64,000 bases of DNA from CAYSRM01 sp964475205 (GTDB lineage Bacteria; Verrucomicrobiota; Kiritimatiellia; UBA8416; CAYSRM01), in the NCBI GenBank assembly GCA_964475205.1, contig CAYYVQ010000010.1, positions 7,922-71,921 on the forward strand, given 5' to 3'. Numbering within the stretch: position 1 is the first letter of the stretch; each line of letters opens with the position of its first letter. A program made the translations under genes and the position numbers. Below, in pieces: positions 45,175 to 54,601 of the stretch. Under the pieces are notes generated by a model. The model was not told where the DNA came from. It saw only the letters and a list, made by a program, of their open reading frames with translations, and did no database searches.

Positions 45175-46045
45175 CCTTTATCATCTCCGTTCCTACTCCC
45201 TTATCAGTAAAGATTTCAAGCAGTAGCGAATGCGCCATCCTGCCGTCAATCATGTGCGCTTTCCGAACTCCGGCGCGCAGCGCGTCAAGCGCGCCTCGCA
45301 CCTTCGGCAACATTCCCCCTGCAATTATTCCCGCCTTCACAAGTTTCTCTACTTCTCCGGCGCTCAAAGTTTCTATCAGCGTTTCAGGATCGTTTTTGTC
45401 CTGCAACAGGCCGGGCACGTCGGAAAGAAGCGCGAGCTTTCTGGCCTTAACGGCGCCGGCCAGCGCAGAGGCAGCAGTGTCCGCGTTTATGTTGTAAAGA
45501 TTTCCGCCTTTGTCCCTGCCAAGAGGGGTAAGAACAGGAATGGCGCGCCGCGACAGAACCTGCTTTACGGGTCGAACATTAACGCTTTCGTGCTCGCCAA
45601 CATAACCCCAGTCTATTTTCCGCCCTGTTCGGGCGTCTATACCCTCTTTTCTGCGCACACCAAAAACTTCCTCGCCCGATATGCCTTCGGCCCGGGCCCC
45701 CATTTCTTCCAGAATAGCCACGATCCTGGGATTGATTATATGCTCCATCACATCCCTGACTACTTCAATAGTCTTTTCACATGTAACCCTCACGCCCTGT
45801 CGAAATTCGGGTTCAATGCCTCTTTTTTTCATCATCCGGCTAATCTCTTTGCCACCCCCATGCACAATAACCGGATACATGCCTACGCACTCCATGAAAG
45901 TCACATCCGCAAGGATGCCGCGCTCGTGAGCTTCATCTTCGATAGCGCTGCCGCCGAGCTTGATAACAGTTATTTCATCGCGAAACGTCTGAATATACGG
46001 CAGCGCTTCGATCAAAACCCGCGCTTTCTGTATTACCTCTTCCAT
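45167..46045 (-). CDS. argB: N-acetylglutamate kinase
   Basis: 292 residues, amino-acid kinase fold. Phosphorylates N-acetylglutamate, the committed step of arginine synthesis. Seen: VIKLGGSAIEDE, PVIVHGGGKEISRMMKKRGI, EPEFRQGVRVT, YNINADTAASALAGAVKA, LLSDVPGLLQD and a C-terminal GGMLPKVRGALDALRAGV then AHMIDGRMAHSLLLEIFTDKG. The ATG at 46045 is preferred; its only ribosome-like site (AAAGGGAG) is 13 bases away, and a TTG at 46069 is an alternative. In cyclic-pathway organisms this enzyme is often feedback-inhibited by arginine. Confidence 0.95.
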   Translation of the reverse strand: MEEVIQKARVLIEALPYIQTFRDEITVIKLGGSAIEDEAHERGILADVTFMECVGMYPVIVHGGGKEISRMMKKRGIEPEFRQGVRVTCEKTIEVVRDVMEHIINPRIVAILEEMGARAEGISGEEVFGVRRKEGIDARTGRKIDWGYVGEHESVNVRPVKQVLSRRAIPVLTPLGRDKGGNLYNINADTAASALAGAVKARKLALLSDVPGLLQDKNDPETLIETLSAGEVEKLVKAGIIAGGMLPKVRGALDALRAGVRKAHMIDGRMAHSLLLEIFTDKGVGTEMIKDD

Positions 46046-46098
46046 CGTAGCGTTTATTCTCCCTTTCAAAGCCGCACATTGTACTGGTTCAAAGCGGT

Positions 46099-47313
46099 TC
46101 AGGTCATATACTCGGCATTAATCTTGACATAATCCACACTGCAATCGCAGGTGTAGACAATGTCGCTGTATCGCCCCATGTTCAGGTCAATATTAACCGT
46201 AAATTCATCCTGCCCAATTATGCGGCTGAATTGTTTCGCATCCAGATTTGGCACCGGCTGCCCGCTTTTTACTATACATTCGGAATCATAGCTTACATCT
46301 ATTTTATCAACGTCAATCCGGGCGCCGGAATAACCTATGGCATTGACAATCCTTCCCCAGTTGGGCTCGTTGCCGAACCAGGAAGTCTTAACCAGCAAGG
46401 AACCTGCAACTGCCCTGGCAACCATCCGGGCATCCGCGGCCCCAGCCGCACCAACCACCCGCACAGTAACAAGCTTTGTTGATCCCTCACCGTCGCGGAC
46501 AAGACGCAATGCCAAGTCCATGGCCAGATCCCTCACGGCAGCCTCGAACACGGGCCATTCGGGATGCTCCCTGTTCAAAGGCCTGTTCCCTGCAACCCCG
46601 TTTGCCATGAACAAAACGCTGTCATTGCAACTCTGGTCTCCATCAACCGAAATTTTGTTGAAGCTCATGTCTGCTGCTTCACTAAGACATGCGCTCAGGG
46701 CTTCACTTTCCACGACCGCGTCGGTCGTGAAGAACGCCAGCATCGTGGCCATGTTCGGTTCGATCATGCCCGACCCCTTGGCCATGGCGCCTATACGAAC
46801 AGGCCGGTTGTCAATACTCAGCTCTACTGCGCCCTGCTTCTCCACGGTGTCGGTGGTAAGTATGGCGCTTGCGGCCGAAAAACCGTCGGCTTCATCAAGA
46901 GAACCGGCCGCTACTGCAATTCCCGCCTCAATCTTATCCATGGGCAGGGGAATTCCGATAGTCCCCGTGGAACATACCATGACATTGCGTGAATCAACGC
47001 TAAGCCGCCCGGCGGCTAGCTCCGCTGTCTTCTCCGCGTCTTTCCTGCCCTGCTGGCCGTTACAGGCGTTGGCGTTCCCGCTATTTACCACAACCGCACG
47101 GATTTTTTCACCTTTACTGATTCGGTCCTGACAGAGAAAAACGTGCCAGCCCTTGAGCTTATTGGAAGTAAATACACCGGCAACATCGCAATCCCGGTCA
47201 GAATACACAAGGGCCAGGTCAGGAGACTTCTGTTTTATACCCGAGAACACGCCAGAAGCGCGAAACCCTCGGGGTGCTGCTACGCCCCCTTTTACAATCG
47301 CAAATTCACTCAT
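46099..47313 (-). CDS. argJ: Glutamate N-acetyltransferase/amino-acid acetyltransferase (ArgJ)
   Basis: 404 residues, self-cleaving Ntn-hydrolase-like enzyme that transfers acetyl from acetylornithine to glutamate. The cleavage and nucleophile motif is KGSGMIEPNMATMLAFFTTD, cut before the second Thr. Also seen: GGVAAPRGFRASGV, VNSGNANACNGQQG, CSTGTIGIPLPMD, DGDQSCNDSVLFMANG and the C-terminal Asn/Asp-rich VNIDLNMGRYSDIVYTCDC then YVKINAEY. With argJ present, the acetyl cycle recycles acetate, so the pathway is the cyclic form. It is first in argJ-argB-argD-argG; argB starts 53 bases later. Confidence 0.95.
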   Translation of the reverse strand: MSEFAIVKGGVAAPRGFRASGVFSGIKQKSPDLALVYSDRDCDVAGVFTSNKLKGWHVFLCQDRISKGEKIRAVVVNSGNANACNGQQGRKDAEKTAELAAGRLSVDSRNVMVCSTGTIGIPLPMDKIEAGIAVAAGSLDEADGFSAASAILTTDTVEKQGAVELSIDNRPVRIGAMAKGSGMIEPNMATMLAFFTTDAVVESEALSACLSEAADMSFNKISVDGDQSCNDSVLFMANGVAGNRPLNREHPEWPVFEAAVRDLAMDLALRLVRDGEGSTKLVTVRVVGAAGAADARMVARAVAGSLLVKTSWFGNEPNWGRIVNAIGYSGARIDVDKIDVSYDSECIVKSGQPVPNLDAKQFSRIIGQDEFTVNIDLNMGRYSDIVYTCDCSVDYVKINAEYMT

Positions 47314-47598
47314 TTTCAACCCGCCGGCATTTATCCAATTCCCGCATCTTTTACGAGTCCCGATTTACTGGAAAGATTCCAAAGAAAGGTTCGTCCAAAT
47401 CAGGAACCTGTCACCGACTTCATGGATCGCGCCTGTCCATCCACAGCCCGCCTGATCGACTTGATGCTTCCGTTTTATCGGCGTAGTTCGTGGTTTGTTT
47501 CTTTTCGATCGAATTATTCAGACAGAACTTCTTCTTGAATCAAAAAAGGTTCCACACCGGTCCTGAATATATGAAATGCAGAAACTGCAGTAAGACAG

Positions 47599-47997
47599 TT
47601 ACCTCTTGGAGAACTGGAATCTCTTACGCGCGCCCGGCTGTCCGGCTTTCTTGCGCTCCTTCATTCGAGCATCCCTGGTAAGGCAGCCGCTGTTTTTCAG
47701 GACTTCCCTCAAAGAAGCATCACTCAGCGCCAATGCCCTTGCCAGACCATGCCGTAAAGCTCCCGCCTGGCCGGACAGGCCGCCGCCTGTTAGCTTGGCA
47801 ATAATGTCGTATTCACCTGCCATATTGGTAAGCTGCAATGGCTGAACAATGTACTGCCGCAGAGCCTCCTGGGGAAAATAATTTTCGAAATCCCGCTTGT
47901 TGATTCTCCATTTTCCATCACCGGGGATCAACCTGACCTGCGCAATCGATGTTTTTCTTCTGCCCGTCGCCTGTATAACCTTTTTATCTTCTACCAT
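47599..47997 (-). CDS. rpsI: 30S ribosomal protein S9
   Basis: 132 residues. The family landmarks are complete: ATGRRKTSIAQVRLIPGDG near the start, GGGLSGQAGALRHGLARAL in the middle, and the basic C-terminus ending KKAGQPGARKRFQFSKR, with the invariant final Lys-Arg that contacts P-site tRNA. It starts 3 bases after rplM, the conserved pair. The 285-base gap to argJ downstream holds no visible gene. Confidence 0.98.
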   Translation of the reverse strand: MVEDKKVIQATGRRKTSIAQVRLIPGDGKWRINKRDFENYFPQEALRQYIVQPLQLTNMAGEYDIIAKLTGGGLSGQAGALRHGLARALALSDASLREVLKNSGCLTRDARMKERKKAGQPGARKRFQFSKR

Positions 47998-48000
47998 ATC

Positions 48001-48432
48001 TTACGCAACTTCCACTTTCCGGACTTGTTGAGCCACGTGCGGATGCTCCGCTCCGGCATAAACTTTAAGCCTCTTCATCATCTTGCGGCTCAGATTGTTC
48101 TTCGGCAACATGCCCTTGACTGCAAGAGTTATTATTCGCTCAGGATGACGCTCGCGCATCTGCGCAGCAGTCAACTCCTTTAAACCGCCCCGGTAACCGC
48201 TGTAGCGCTGATAAATCTTCTGGCTCTCTTTTCTGCCTGTAAGATTAACATCTTTGGCGTTAACAACAACCACAAACGCGCCCGTATCAACGTCTCTGGC
48301 GAAAGTAGGCTTGTCCTTGCCTCGCAGCATATCAGCCACCTTTACCGCCACCCGGCCCAGCGATTCGCCACTGGCATCAATCAGCTTCCATTCCCGCTCG
48401 TTGCCGGGATCTTTTGGTACATATGTCTTCAT
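48001..48432 (-). CDS. rplM: 50S ribosomal protein L13
   Basis: 143 codons. Early assembly protein of the large subunit. Seen: KTYVPKDPGNEREWKLIDAS, LGRVAVKVADMLRGKDKPTF, the nucleic-acid-binding FVVVVNAKDVNLTGRK, HPERIITLAVKGMLPKNNLS and LKVYAGAEHPHVAQQ. The ATG at 48432 has GGCAGGAAAA directly upstream and fits the family length; the frame runs further upstream without family sequence. It overlaps nothing and lies 116 bases after gspD. Confidence 0.97.
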   Translation of the reverse strand: MKTYVPKDPGNEREWKLIDASGESLGRVAVKVADMLRGKDKPTFARDVDTGAFVVVVNAKDVNLTGRKESQKIYQRYSGYRGGLKELTAAQMRERHPERIITLAVKGMLPKNNLSRKMMKRLKVYAGAEHPHVAQQVRKVEVA

Positions 48433-48548
48433 TTTTCCTGCCAACCCGAATTCTCTTTTCTGAATCAAAAACTCGCGAACTTTAGAACAGCTCCACGGAT
48501 ATGTCAAACAATTATTAAAAAAACCATGGAGAAATTATCATGGATATC

Positions 48549-50909
48549 TCATTCAACGATCTTGACAGGGCTCTGGCCGCCGTCCCCCGAACCGCTGGAA
48601 TCAGGCGGAGCGGAATTTGTGGCGCCTGTTTCCCTGTCCTCACCGGCGGAATCTGTCTTTTCCGGGGCGCCGCGCATCGGATCGGCAAGATCGCTGTCAG
48701 ACCACCCGCGTTCCCATATTCCTTTCATATTAAGCGATTCCTTCCGTCTTCTTGATTCAACGGCCGTGGATTCAGGGTCATTAAGCACATATGGCGTGAT
48801 AAACACAACAACTTCGCCCCTGCTCTTGTCCACGCTGTTATAACGGAAAAGAGCGCCCAGCAGAGGAATATCCCCCAGAAGAGGAACTTTTCTTCGCTCC
48901 CTGTTGACATTGTTGCGAACCAGCCCGCCAAGTATGATGGTCTCCTTGTCCATCACTGATATTGAGGAGTTGAAGGTTCTCTTCTTGGTCGTGGGAAATG
49001 AACCCTGTCCCTCTATCTGCTGTTCCGGGCCCAGATCACTGACCTCCTGGGAAATTTCCATCATCACATTCCGGCTCTCGTTGATGTGAGGGGTAACCGT
49101 CAACGTTAAACCTATATCCTTGATCTCCGTCTCCGGCCTGACGTTTCCGAACTGATCAACAGTGCTGCCCTTCAGAAAATAACGCTGCTCGCTTGAAGTT
49201 ATGGTTCCTTCCGTATTATCGGTGGTGACTATAACCGGGGCAGAGAGTATTTTTGCGCGGGAGTCCGTAGTTACAATCCGCACTATGGCGCTGAGGTTCA
49301 GCCCGAAGTGCGTAAAATAAGTAGTCAAACCGGAAGAATGGGCAAAGTCGTTCATAGAAGTAAGCCCGCCTGCCTCGGCAAGATTCGGCAGCATATCGCC
49401 GGATCCGCCACCGGCAGTTCCCGCAAAAGCGCCCAGGGCATCGCGAGTGCCATCGGCATTTTCCTTATAGGCAATCAAGGATTTCTGGACCCATTGTATG
49501 CCCGACTGCAGGGTATCGTTAAGGTCAACTTGTATTATAACCGCTTCAATCAGAACCTGGGGCAGCATCATATCCATCTTCTGGACTATCTCTTCAAGTG
49601 TAAGAAGGTCGGACCGACTGGCCATGATCAGCAGAGAATTCGTCCGTTCATCTGAGAGTATCTTAATGTCTGCCGCGGAAAGCTCGCCTATATTAGATTT
49701 CCCCTCGCCGTCGCTACGCTGCCTCTCCAGCGACTTTACGTATTCCCTCAACACCGCGGCGCGCCCCCCCTCTTCCTTGTCTCGATCTTCGTCTGCAACC
49801 GGTCTTACATCATCCTTCTTCTCGCTTATCAACGTATTAAGGGTCTCGGCAACAGTTTTGGCTTCCGCATATTCAAGCTTCAAAACCTTTACAAGAACGT
49901 CGGGAGCAGTCTCAACATCCAGGACCGAAACAATCTTATCAAAGAAAACCATGTTCTCAGGACGAGTAATTATGATCAGCACGTTCGTTCTATCGTCGGC
50001 AATTATATGCACCGCTCCGCGGATAACACCGCGGTCAGCGTCAGAAATAATCTCTTCCACTGCCTCAGGCACCGCCGGTTTTGCTGATTTCGAGGGAGGC
50101 CTGATCACGCCTCGCGGAGTAGTTCTTTCACTGGATCCCCTCTCCACTCCGGGTGAACCGGACTGCTTGGGCCGCGGAACCTTAGATTCTTCTTCCTCTT
50201 CCCTTGTCTGTTTGACAATCTCTTCAAGCTTGGTCTTTATATCGGAGGCCTTCGCATGCTTTATCCGGATTATATGATGCTCTTCGCGCCTCTCTATGGG
50301 CTGGTCAAGATAACTGACTATGTCAATTATCCGTTTTACGTTTTCTGCAGTATCAGTAACCAGAATACTGTTGGTCCTTTCAAAAGCCTGTACGGCTGCA
50401 TAATCATGCTTTAATGCCGTGATGGCGGCCTGAGCTTCCTTGGTGGTAATGTGGCGCAACGGAATCATCTGGCTTACCATCCTGGATCGCTTTGACAGTT
50501 CCTTTTCGTCTACAGTTTTCTGGACTTTCAGGGATTCTTTCTGAGCCTTTGAGACGGGAACCACTTTCACAAATTTCTCGCCGGTGTCTATAAGAGCAAC
50601 CCCGTGCATACTCAGCACAGTTTCAATTGCTTCAAGATACTCAGCCTTTGTTAATTCGCCCTGGCTGCGCAAAGTGATCTTATCGGCCTTTGCGCCGGGA
50701 TCGACCAAAGGCGTTCGCCCTGTCACGCTGCTGTAAGTCTGGATAACAACATCAAGCGACTCGCCGTCAAATGTCAATCTGTAGGATTCGCCAGGTTCGC
50801 TGTCGCCAGCTTCGGACATATCCGGAAGCTGACCAAAAACGGAACTTGCCGCCAATTGCAACGCCATAAAGAGGCAAAGCAGTCTTTCTGTCGCACTAAC
50901 ACGTATCAT
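48549..50909 (-). CDS. gspD: Type II secretion outer-membrane secretin GspD
   Basis: 786 residues. Forms the outer-membrane channel of the T2SS. The start at 50909 is fixed by AGGAGG five bases upstream; it gives a signal peptide (MIRVSATERLLCLFMALQLA, then ASSVFGQ). Next come N0/N1-type domains (LTFDGESLDVVIQTYSSVTG), repeated KH-like N domains (HIIRIKHAKASDIKTKLEEI, KVLKLEYAEAKTVAETLNTL) and a charged linker. The C-terminal secretin core ends with GGLVRNNVNRERRKVPLLGD and PLLGALFRYNSVDKSRGEV, the classic signature. About 50 residues follow the core, which could bind a pilotin. It comes last in the gsp run, rather than near the front as in E. coli. Confidence 0.94.
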   Translation of the reverse strand: MIRVSATERLLCLFMALQLAASSVFGQLPDMSEAGDSEPGESYRLTFDGESLDVVIQTYSSVTGRTPLVDPGAKADKITLRSQGELTKAEYLEAIETVLSMHGVALIDTGEKFVKVVPVSKAQKESLKVQKTVDEKELSKRSRMVSQMIPLRHITTKEAQAAITALKHDYAAVQAFERTNSILVTDTAENVKRIIDIVSYLDQPIERREEHHIIRIKHAKASDIKTKLEEIVKQTREEEEESKVPRPKQSGSPGVERGSSERTTPRGVIRPPSKSAKPAVPEAVEEIISDADRGVIRGAVHIIADDRTNVLIIITRPENMVFFDKIVSVLDVETAPDVLVKVLKLEYAEAKTVAETLNTLISEKKDDVRPVADEDRDKEEGGRAAVLREYVKSLERQRSDGEGKSNIGELSAADIKILSDERTNSLLIMASRSDLLTLEEIVQKMDMMLPQVLIEAVIIQVDLNDTLQSGIQWVQKSLIAYKENADGTRDALGAFAGTAGGGSGDMLPNLAEAGGLTSMNDFAHSSGLTTYFTHFGLNLSAIVRIVTTDSRAKILSAPVIVTTDNTEGTITSSEQRYFLKGSTVDQFGNVRPETEIKDIGLTLTVTPHINESRNVMMEISQEVSDLGPEQQIEGQGSFPTTKKRTFNSSISVMDKETIILGGLVRNNVNRERRKVPLLGDIPLLGALFRYNSVDKSRGEVVVFITPYVLNDPESTAVESRRRKESLNMKGIWERGWSDSDLADPMRGAPEKTDSAGEDRETGATNSAPPDSSGSGDGGQSPVKIVE

Positions 50910-50943
50910 TCGGCCTCCTGTCATTTTCTGCTTCTTTCGCCAT

Positions 50944-51501
50944 TCAGGTTTCATCGGCTTCTCGCTCCTGTTCTTGTTCCCGGTTTCGAGTGTAAGCGGC
51001 ATACAGCAGGAAACTGCCCCTAAGGTTCCGGCTGTCCTTTCTGCGCACAGTAAGGTAACGGATATCGAGAATAGCGCCCTGCTTCCGCATATCAATCAGG
51101 AAGTTAACCAGCGAAGCAATAGTTCCCTCCCATTCCTTGCACTCGATAGGCAGTTCATAGACGCCCCGGATATGTTTCTCTTTGCCCGCTTCGCGTCTGC
51201 CTATGGTTAAATCGTTCTGCGAGGCAATATTATCCATAATCGACAACCAGTGCACGTCAACTCTCCTGTCCTCAGGCAAAGAAGGCAAGGCTTCTCTCAG
51301 CCTGGCGAACTGGTTTTCCCATTTTTCCTTTTGAGCTATCATCTCCTTCTTCTCCGAAATATCTTCACTGATAACAGACTTCTGCTCCCTTATCGCCTGC
51401 CATTCCTCAAACCGCGGCTTGGCAAAAATCACGGTGAGGCCGAACAACGCGATTGCGCTGGTTGTCAATGTAAGCGTCAATTCCCTTTTTGAAAGGTTCA
51501 T
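50944..51501 (-). CDS. gspM: T2SS inner-membrane assembly protein, GspM/PilO-like
   Basis: 185 residues. A short cytoplasmic start (MNLSKRELTLTL), one membrane helix (TTSAIALFGLTVIFA, about 12-28), a coiled-coil stretch (about 35-65, with EKKEMIAQKEKWENQFARLR) and a ferredoxin-like periplasmic domain. This is the GspM/PilO layout. It partners GspL in the inner-membrane platform. The ATG overlaps the gspL stop by 4 bases, and its end lies 35 bases before the gspD start codon, so its 3' part shares the gspD leader. The gsp name comes mainly from position; it is equally PilO-like. Confidence 0.78.
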   Translation of the reverse strand: MNLSKRELTLTLTTSAIALFGLTVIFAKPRFEEWQAIREQKSVISEDISEKKEMIAQKEKWENQFARLREALPSLPEDRRVDVHWLSIMDNIASQNDLTIGRREAGKEKHIRGVYELPIECKEWEGTIASLVNFLIDMRKQGAILDIRYLTVRRKDSRNLRGSFLLYAAYTRNREQEQEREADET

Positions 51502-52877
51502 AATTCCTCCTCGGGAAGCCTTATTTCGATATCATAAATTTCTTTTCCCTTTCGGCGATCTCGGCGCACACTCTTTAAGATGCTCTCTCCAAACAGATCT
51601 GACGCGTCCAGCCTGGTCTTGAATTCGTATATCAGATCCACCTGCGAAGCTTCACCTGTAATCCGGAGAAACTCTCCCTTGCGATAGGCAAAAGAACGCA
51701 GCTCCACGCCATCGGGCAACTTCCTGCTTATCTCCCAGAGAGAGTCCAGGGCTGAATGGCTTTTGTCGGTATAATGCGTGAACATCAAAGCCCGGGCCCG
51801 CAGTTCACGCACATCCAGAAAGGAGCGGTTCAGCTCCTCGTCCCTGGCCTTCAATTCAGCCAGGTCAGTCCTCTGGACCTGCAGGAAACCCATGCCAAGG
51901 CCGACCAGAGCCAGCCAGAACACAATAATTCCGGTGGTCCAGCCAATAACTCTCTTCTTGAACCCCTTTTCCAGCCTGGCCTGCCGCCACTCCAAAGGGG
52001 TCAGATCAAGCAAACCCCGTCGGCGGGAACTCTCACGAACAGCCACCCCTTCGGCAACGCTTGAGAGCTCATCCATAGACTCACAGGAAATCTCGGCATC
52101 GGTTTCCCGCCCGGCTGCTGCAATAACCGCGGGATCCAGACTCTCAGGAACCCAGGCCCGAATCCGCTGCTCCGCTGCCACTCCATGCTCTACTTCGAGA
52201 GACAGAAGCGTATATGCAATATCGCGCCCAAGCTCAAGTCCGGCTTCCTCCGGACCGGAGTCTTCCGGCATGTCGGCGGTCCTGACGGCAACAGGTCTGC
52301 CGTCCTGAAAAACAAGTATTTCCGCGGTTTTAGCGCCGGGAAAGATAATGACCTCCCGACCGATTCCGTCCACCGCCCCGGCATCGCTCAACGCCTGTAT
52401 CAGGCCCATTGATCCGCAGTCCAGCCGCTCAAACCTTATTCCGGCCGATTTCAGGACAAAACTAACGCGATCAAGAAACTTCTTTCCAGCCATGGCAACA
52501 AGAACATGGCTGGAACCGTCTTCAGAAGCCAGGATCTCGTAAGACCACACGGTGTCCGCATCGGCAAAGGGCGAGAGCTTGTCCACCTGCAACTGAACCA
52601 TGCTTTGTAATTCGTCTTCTTCATCCGAAGGCAAACTCATGATACGCAGAAGCAGACGTTCAGAAGACAACGCTACGGCAATCCTTCTGCCGAATTCCTT
52701 CTTTCGGGATTTGAGCTGTTCAATGACAGGCTCAAGCTCGTTATCTTCCATGTCAGCCCAACCGGGACAATCAATGCTGCCGGCGGCCTGGGCGCGGCGT
52801 TTCTCGCCGTTACGCAGCGTAGCCCATTCTATCCGGTCTTTTTCAAATACAACTGCCGTTATAACATCCTGGCTCAT
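51498..52877 (-). CDS. gspL: T2SS protein GspL (PilM-like plus PilN-like)
   Basis: 459 residues. The cytoplasmic part (1-290) has an actin-like PilM/GspL fold: MSQDVITAVVFEKDRIEWAT, RRIAVALSSERLLLRIMSLP, MVQLQVDKLSPFADADTVWS and VLVAMAGKKFLDRVSFVL. One membrane helix lies near 315-340 (WTTGIIVFWLALVGLGMGF), then a coiled coil and a small PilN-like periplasmic domain (VELRSFAYRKGEFLRITGEA). GspL links the GspE ATPase to the membrane platform. It follows gspK by 2 bases and overlaps gspM by 4. Confidence 0.88.
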   Translation of the reverse strand: MSQDVITAVVFEKDRIEWATLRNGEKRRAQAAGSIDCPGWADMEDNELEPVIEQLKSRKKEFGRRIAVALSSERLLLRIMSLPSDEEDELQSMVQLQVDKLSPFADADTVWSYEILASEDGSSHVLVAMAGKKFLDRVSFVLKSAGIRFERLDCGSMGLIQALSDAGAVDGIGREVIIFPGAKTAEILVFQDGRPVAVRTADMPEDSGPEEAGLELGRDIAYTLLSLEVEHGVAAEQRIRAWVPESLDPAVIAAAGRETDAEISCESMDELSSVAEGVAVRESSRRRGLLDLTPLEWRQARLEKGFKKRVIGWTTGIIVFWLALVGLGMGFLQVQRTDLAELKARDEELNRSFLDVRELRARALMFTHYTDKSHSALDSLWEISRKLPDGVELRSFAYRKGEFLRITGEASQVDLIYEFKTRLDASDLFGESILKSVRRDRRKGKEIYDIEIRLPEEEL

Positions 52878-52879
52878 TA

Positions 52880-53899
52880 TTATGTATCCTCAATCCATCG
52901 TAACACATTCAACCGCTTCCCGTCATAGTGTCCTACACATTGAATGGTGCGGTAAACTCCCGCTACCTTTCCCCTGGAGGTAATCCTGTATATCTTGGAA
53001 TCGGTTGTTATATAACTCTTCAGCGAAACAGGAAGCTGTGTTCTGGCTAGAAAATCATTTGGATTCCTGAAAGGATTACCCTCCATATCCTCGCCCTCAA
53101 GCCCTCGAACCTCCTCGCGAATGGCGGCGGCTTCCACTTCGTCAATGCCGGGCAAAGTCATCAAAACATCCGCTCCGGCGGCGTTTACATTGACCTTATT
53201 GCCGTAAACAGTCAACAGGTCCGCAATTCCACGGTCAATGTTTATCGTATCTTCCTCTCCGAGTCCAATCTGCAATTCGCCCCCATACAGAATCGCCGGT
53301 TCAAAACCGCGGATCAGCAACAATTCTTCGACAGTATCAAGATTTCCGTTTTTAGCCTTGTAAGGTTCTTCAAGATCGTCATAATAATCCTCTGTCTCGG
53401 CCCCGTCAAAGCGAGGATTGTCGTCAGAATCAACCCAGTCCTGAAAAGACTCTATCAATACCGGCCACAAATCTTCAGGAATGCCCCTTAACTCGAGTAT
53501 CCGCTCCCAGTCGTCCGTCTTCAGCCTGTTCACATTTCTTCTGCTTTCCTCTGCTTTGATTGAGACGGCTATTTGCCCGTTGCCCGCATCTTCAACAAGG
53601 TTTACGTGGTCTGCATGCTTCAGGTCCCATGCCACATTATACCACCTGTCCTCCTCCGCCTCGGCATCATCGGGCGTATCACCCTTGATGTCTTTGGTCT
53701 TGCCCATCAGCATTTCCGCCACGGCCACCCCTGATCTTGCAAGATATTCTGCGTCCTTACGCTTGCGGTAATACGATATAAGCCTTGACTCCATTGCGGC
53801 ATCAAAAGCAAAAGACACAATAAACATCGATGAAAGGACTACTATCCATAACGCTATCAACAATGCAGATCCTTCACGTTTATGTCTTATATTTTTCAT
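52880..53899 (-). CDS. gspK: T2SS minor pseudopilin GspK
   Basis: 339 residues. The prepilin-like N-terminus is KREGSALLIALWIVVLSSMF. The fifth mature residue is not Glu, as is typical of GspK, the pilus-tip pseudopilin. The large C-terminal domain has the GspK helical insert with helix-hairpin-helix-like runs (WVDSDDNPRFDGAETEDYYD with calcium-type Asp residues; NVNAAGADVLMTLPGIDEVE). It caps the pseudopilus with GspI and GspJ. The ATG overlaps the gspJ stop (ATGA). Confidence 0.92.
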   Translation of the reverse strand: MKNIRHKREGSALLIALWIVVLSSMFIVSFAFDAAMESRLISYYRKRKDAEYLARSGVAVAEMLMGKTKDIKGDTPDDAEAEEDRWYNVAWDLKHADHVNLVEDAGNGQIAVSIKAEESRRNVNRLKTDDWERILELRGIPEDLWPVLIESFQDWVDSDDNPRFDGAETEDYYDDLEEPYKAKNGNLDTVEELLLIRGFEPAILYGGELQIGLGEEDTINIDRGIADLLTVYGNKVNVNAAGADVLMTLPGIDEVEAAAIREEVRGLEGEDMEGNPFRNPNDFLARTQLPVSLKSYITTDSKIYRITSRGKVAGVYRTIQCVGHYDGKRLNVLRWIEDT

Positions 53900-54585
53900 T
53901 TCCACGCCTGCAACGCCACAGGAATACCTACTATTCGTCTTATTTCCACCGGTTCTTCATCTTCCGCCAGGGGCGTCAAAAACAACGTGAGTTCAACAGC
54001 CATGGGCAGGCGGTTTGTCTGCTCCCATTCGTCAAGCCATTCAATCTCGCCTTGTTTCTTCTCAATTGCCGTGCGGCAGTTGAATCCTGTAACCCTTTCA
54101 GACAATACCCGCAGCTCGATTTCATCAGGATCAAAATCCTCGGGCAAGCCGTAAGTCCTCCATGCGCGGACACCGGCAGATGACTCCCCGTCCAGACCGG
54201 GCTCAACCTTGAACTCCGTCCTGTGCGGCGTTCCGGCCAGTACGTCTTGACTGCCTATCAGGGAAGCGCCGGTCTTTACCCAACTGATAACATCGCTGCT
54301 GTACGAATCGTCGCCGTTGTCGGTATGATAAAACCCGTATTCCGGTTGAGCGCCGCGCGCATTCGGATAATAAGCGGATCTCAGGCCGGTAACAAGCTGG
54401 TCCATAACAAAATCTCCATGATGAAGATTGTCGGCCATATCCATGCCCTTGGTCCACGCGTGGCTTACCATCGAAAAAGACATGTAAGCAAGACCCGATG
54501 CAATAACAAAAATGCTTAGCGCAACAAGCACTTCTATAAGAGTAAACGCCACGCCGCAACCGCCATGCCCGGCAGAGGAGCACAT
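53896..54585 (-). CDS. gspJ: T2SS minor pseudopilin GspJ
   Basis: 229 residues from the ATG at 54585, which has GCGGAGAG directly upstream; an in-frame ATG at 54609 overlaps gspI more and is an alternative. The leader and helix read HGGCGVAFTLIEVLVALSIF. The residue before the Phe cleavage point is Ala, where prepilin peptidase normally requires Gly, so processing may be slower or the cut may fall elsewhere. The large C-terminal beta domain (EFKVEPGLDGESSAGVRAW) fits GspJ. It pairs with GspI and GspK at the tip. Confidence 0.85.
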   Translation of the reverse strand: MCSSAGHGGCGVAFTLIEVLVALSIFVIASGLAYMSFSMVSHAWTKGMDMADNLHHGDFVMDQLVTGLRSAYYPNARGAQPEYGFYHTDNGDDSYSSDVISWVKTGASLIGSQDVLAGTPHRTEFKVEPGLDGESSAGVRAWRTYGLPEDFDPDEIELRVLSERVTGFNCRTAIEKKQGEIEWLDEWEQTNRLPMAVELTLFLTPLAEDEEPVEIRRIVGIPVALQAWK

Positions 54586-54601
54586 TTTCTCTCCGCGCGT
54601 T

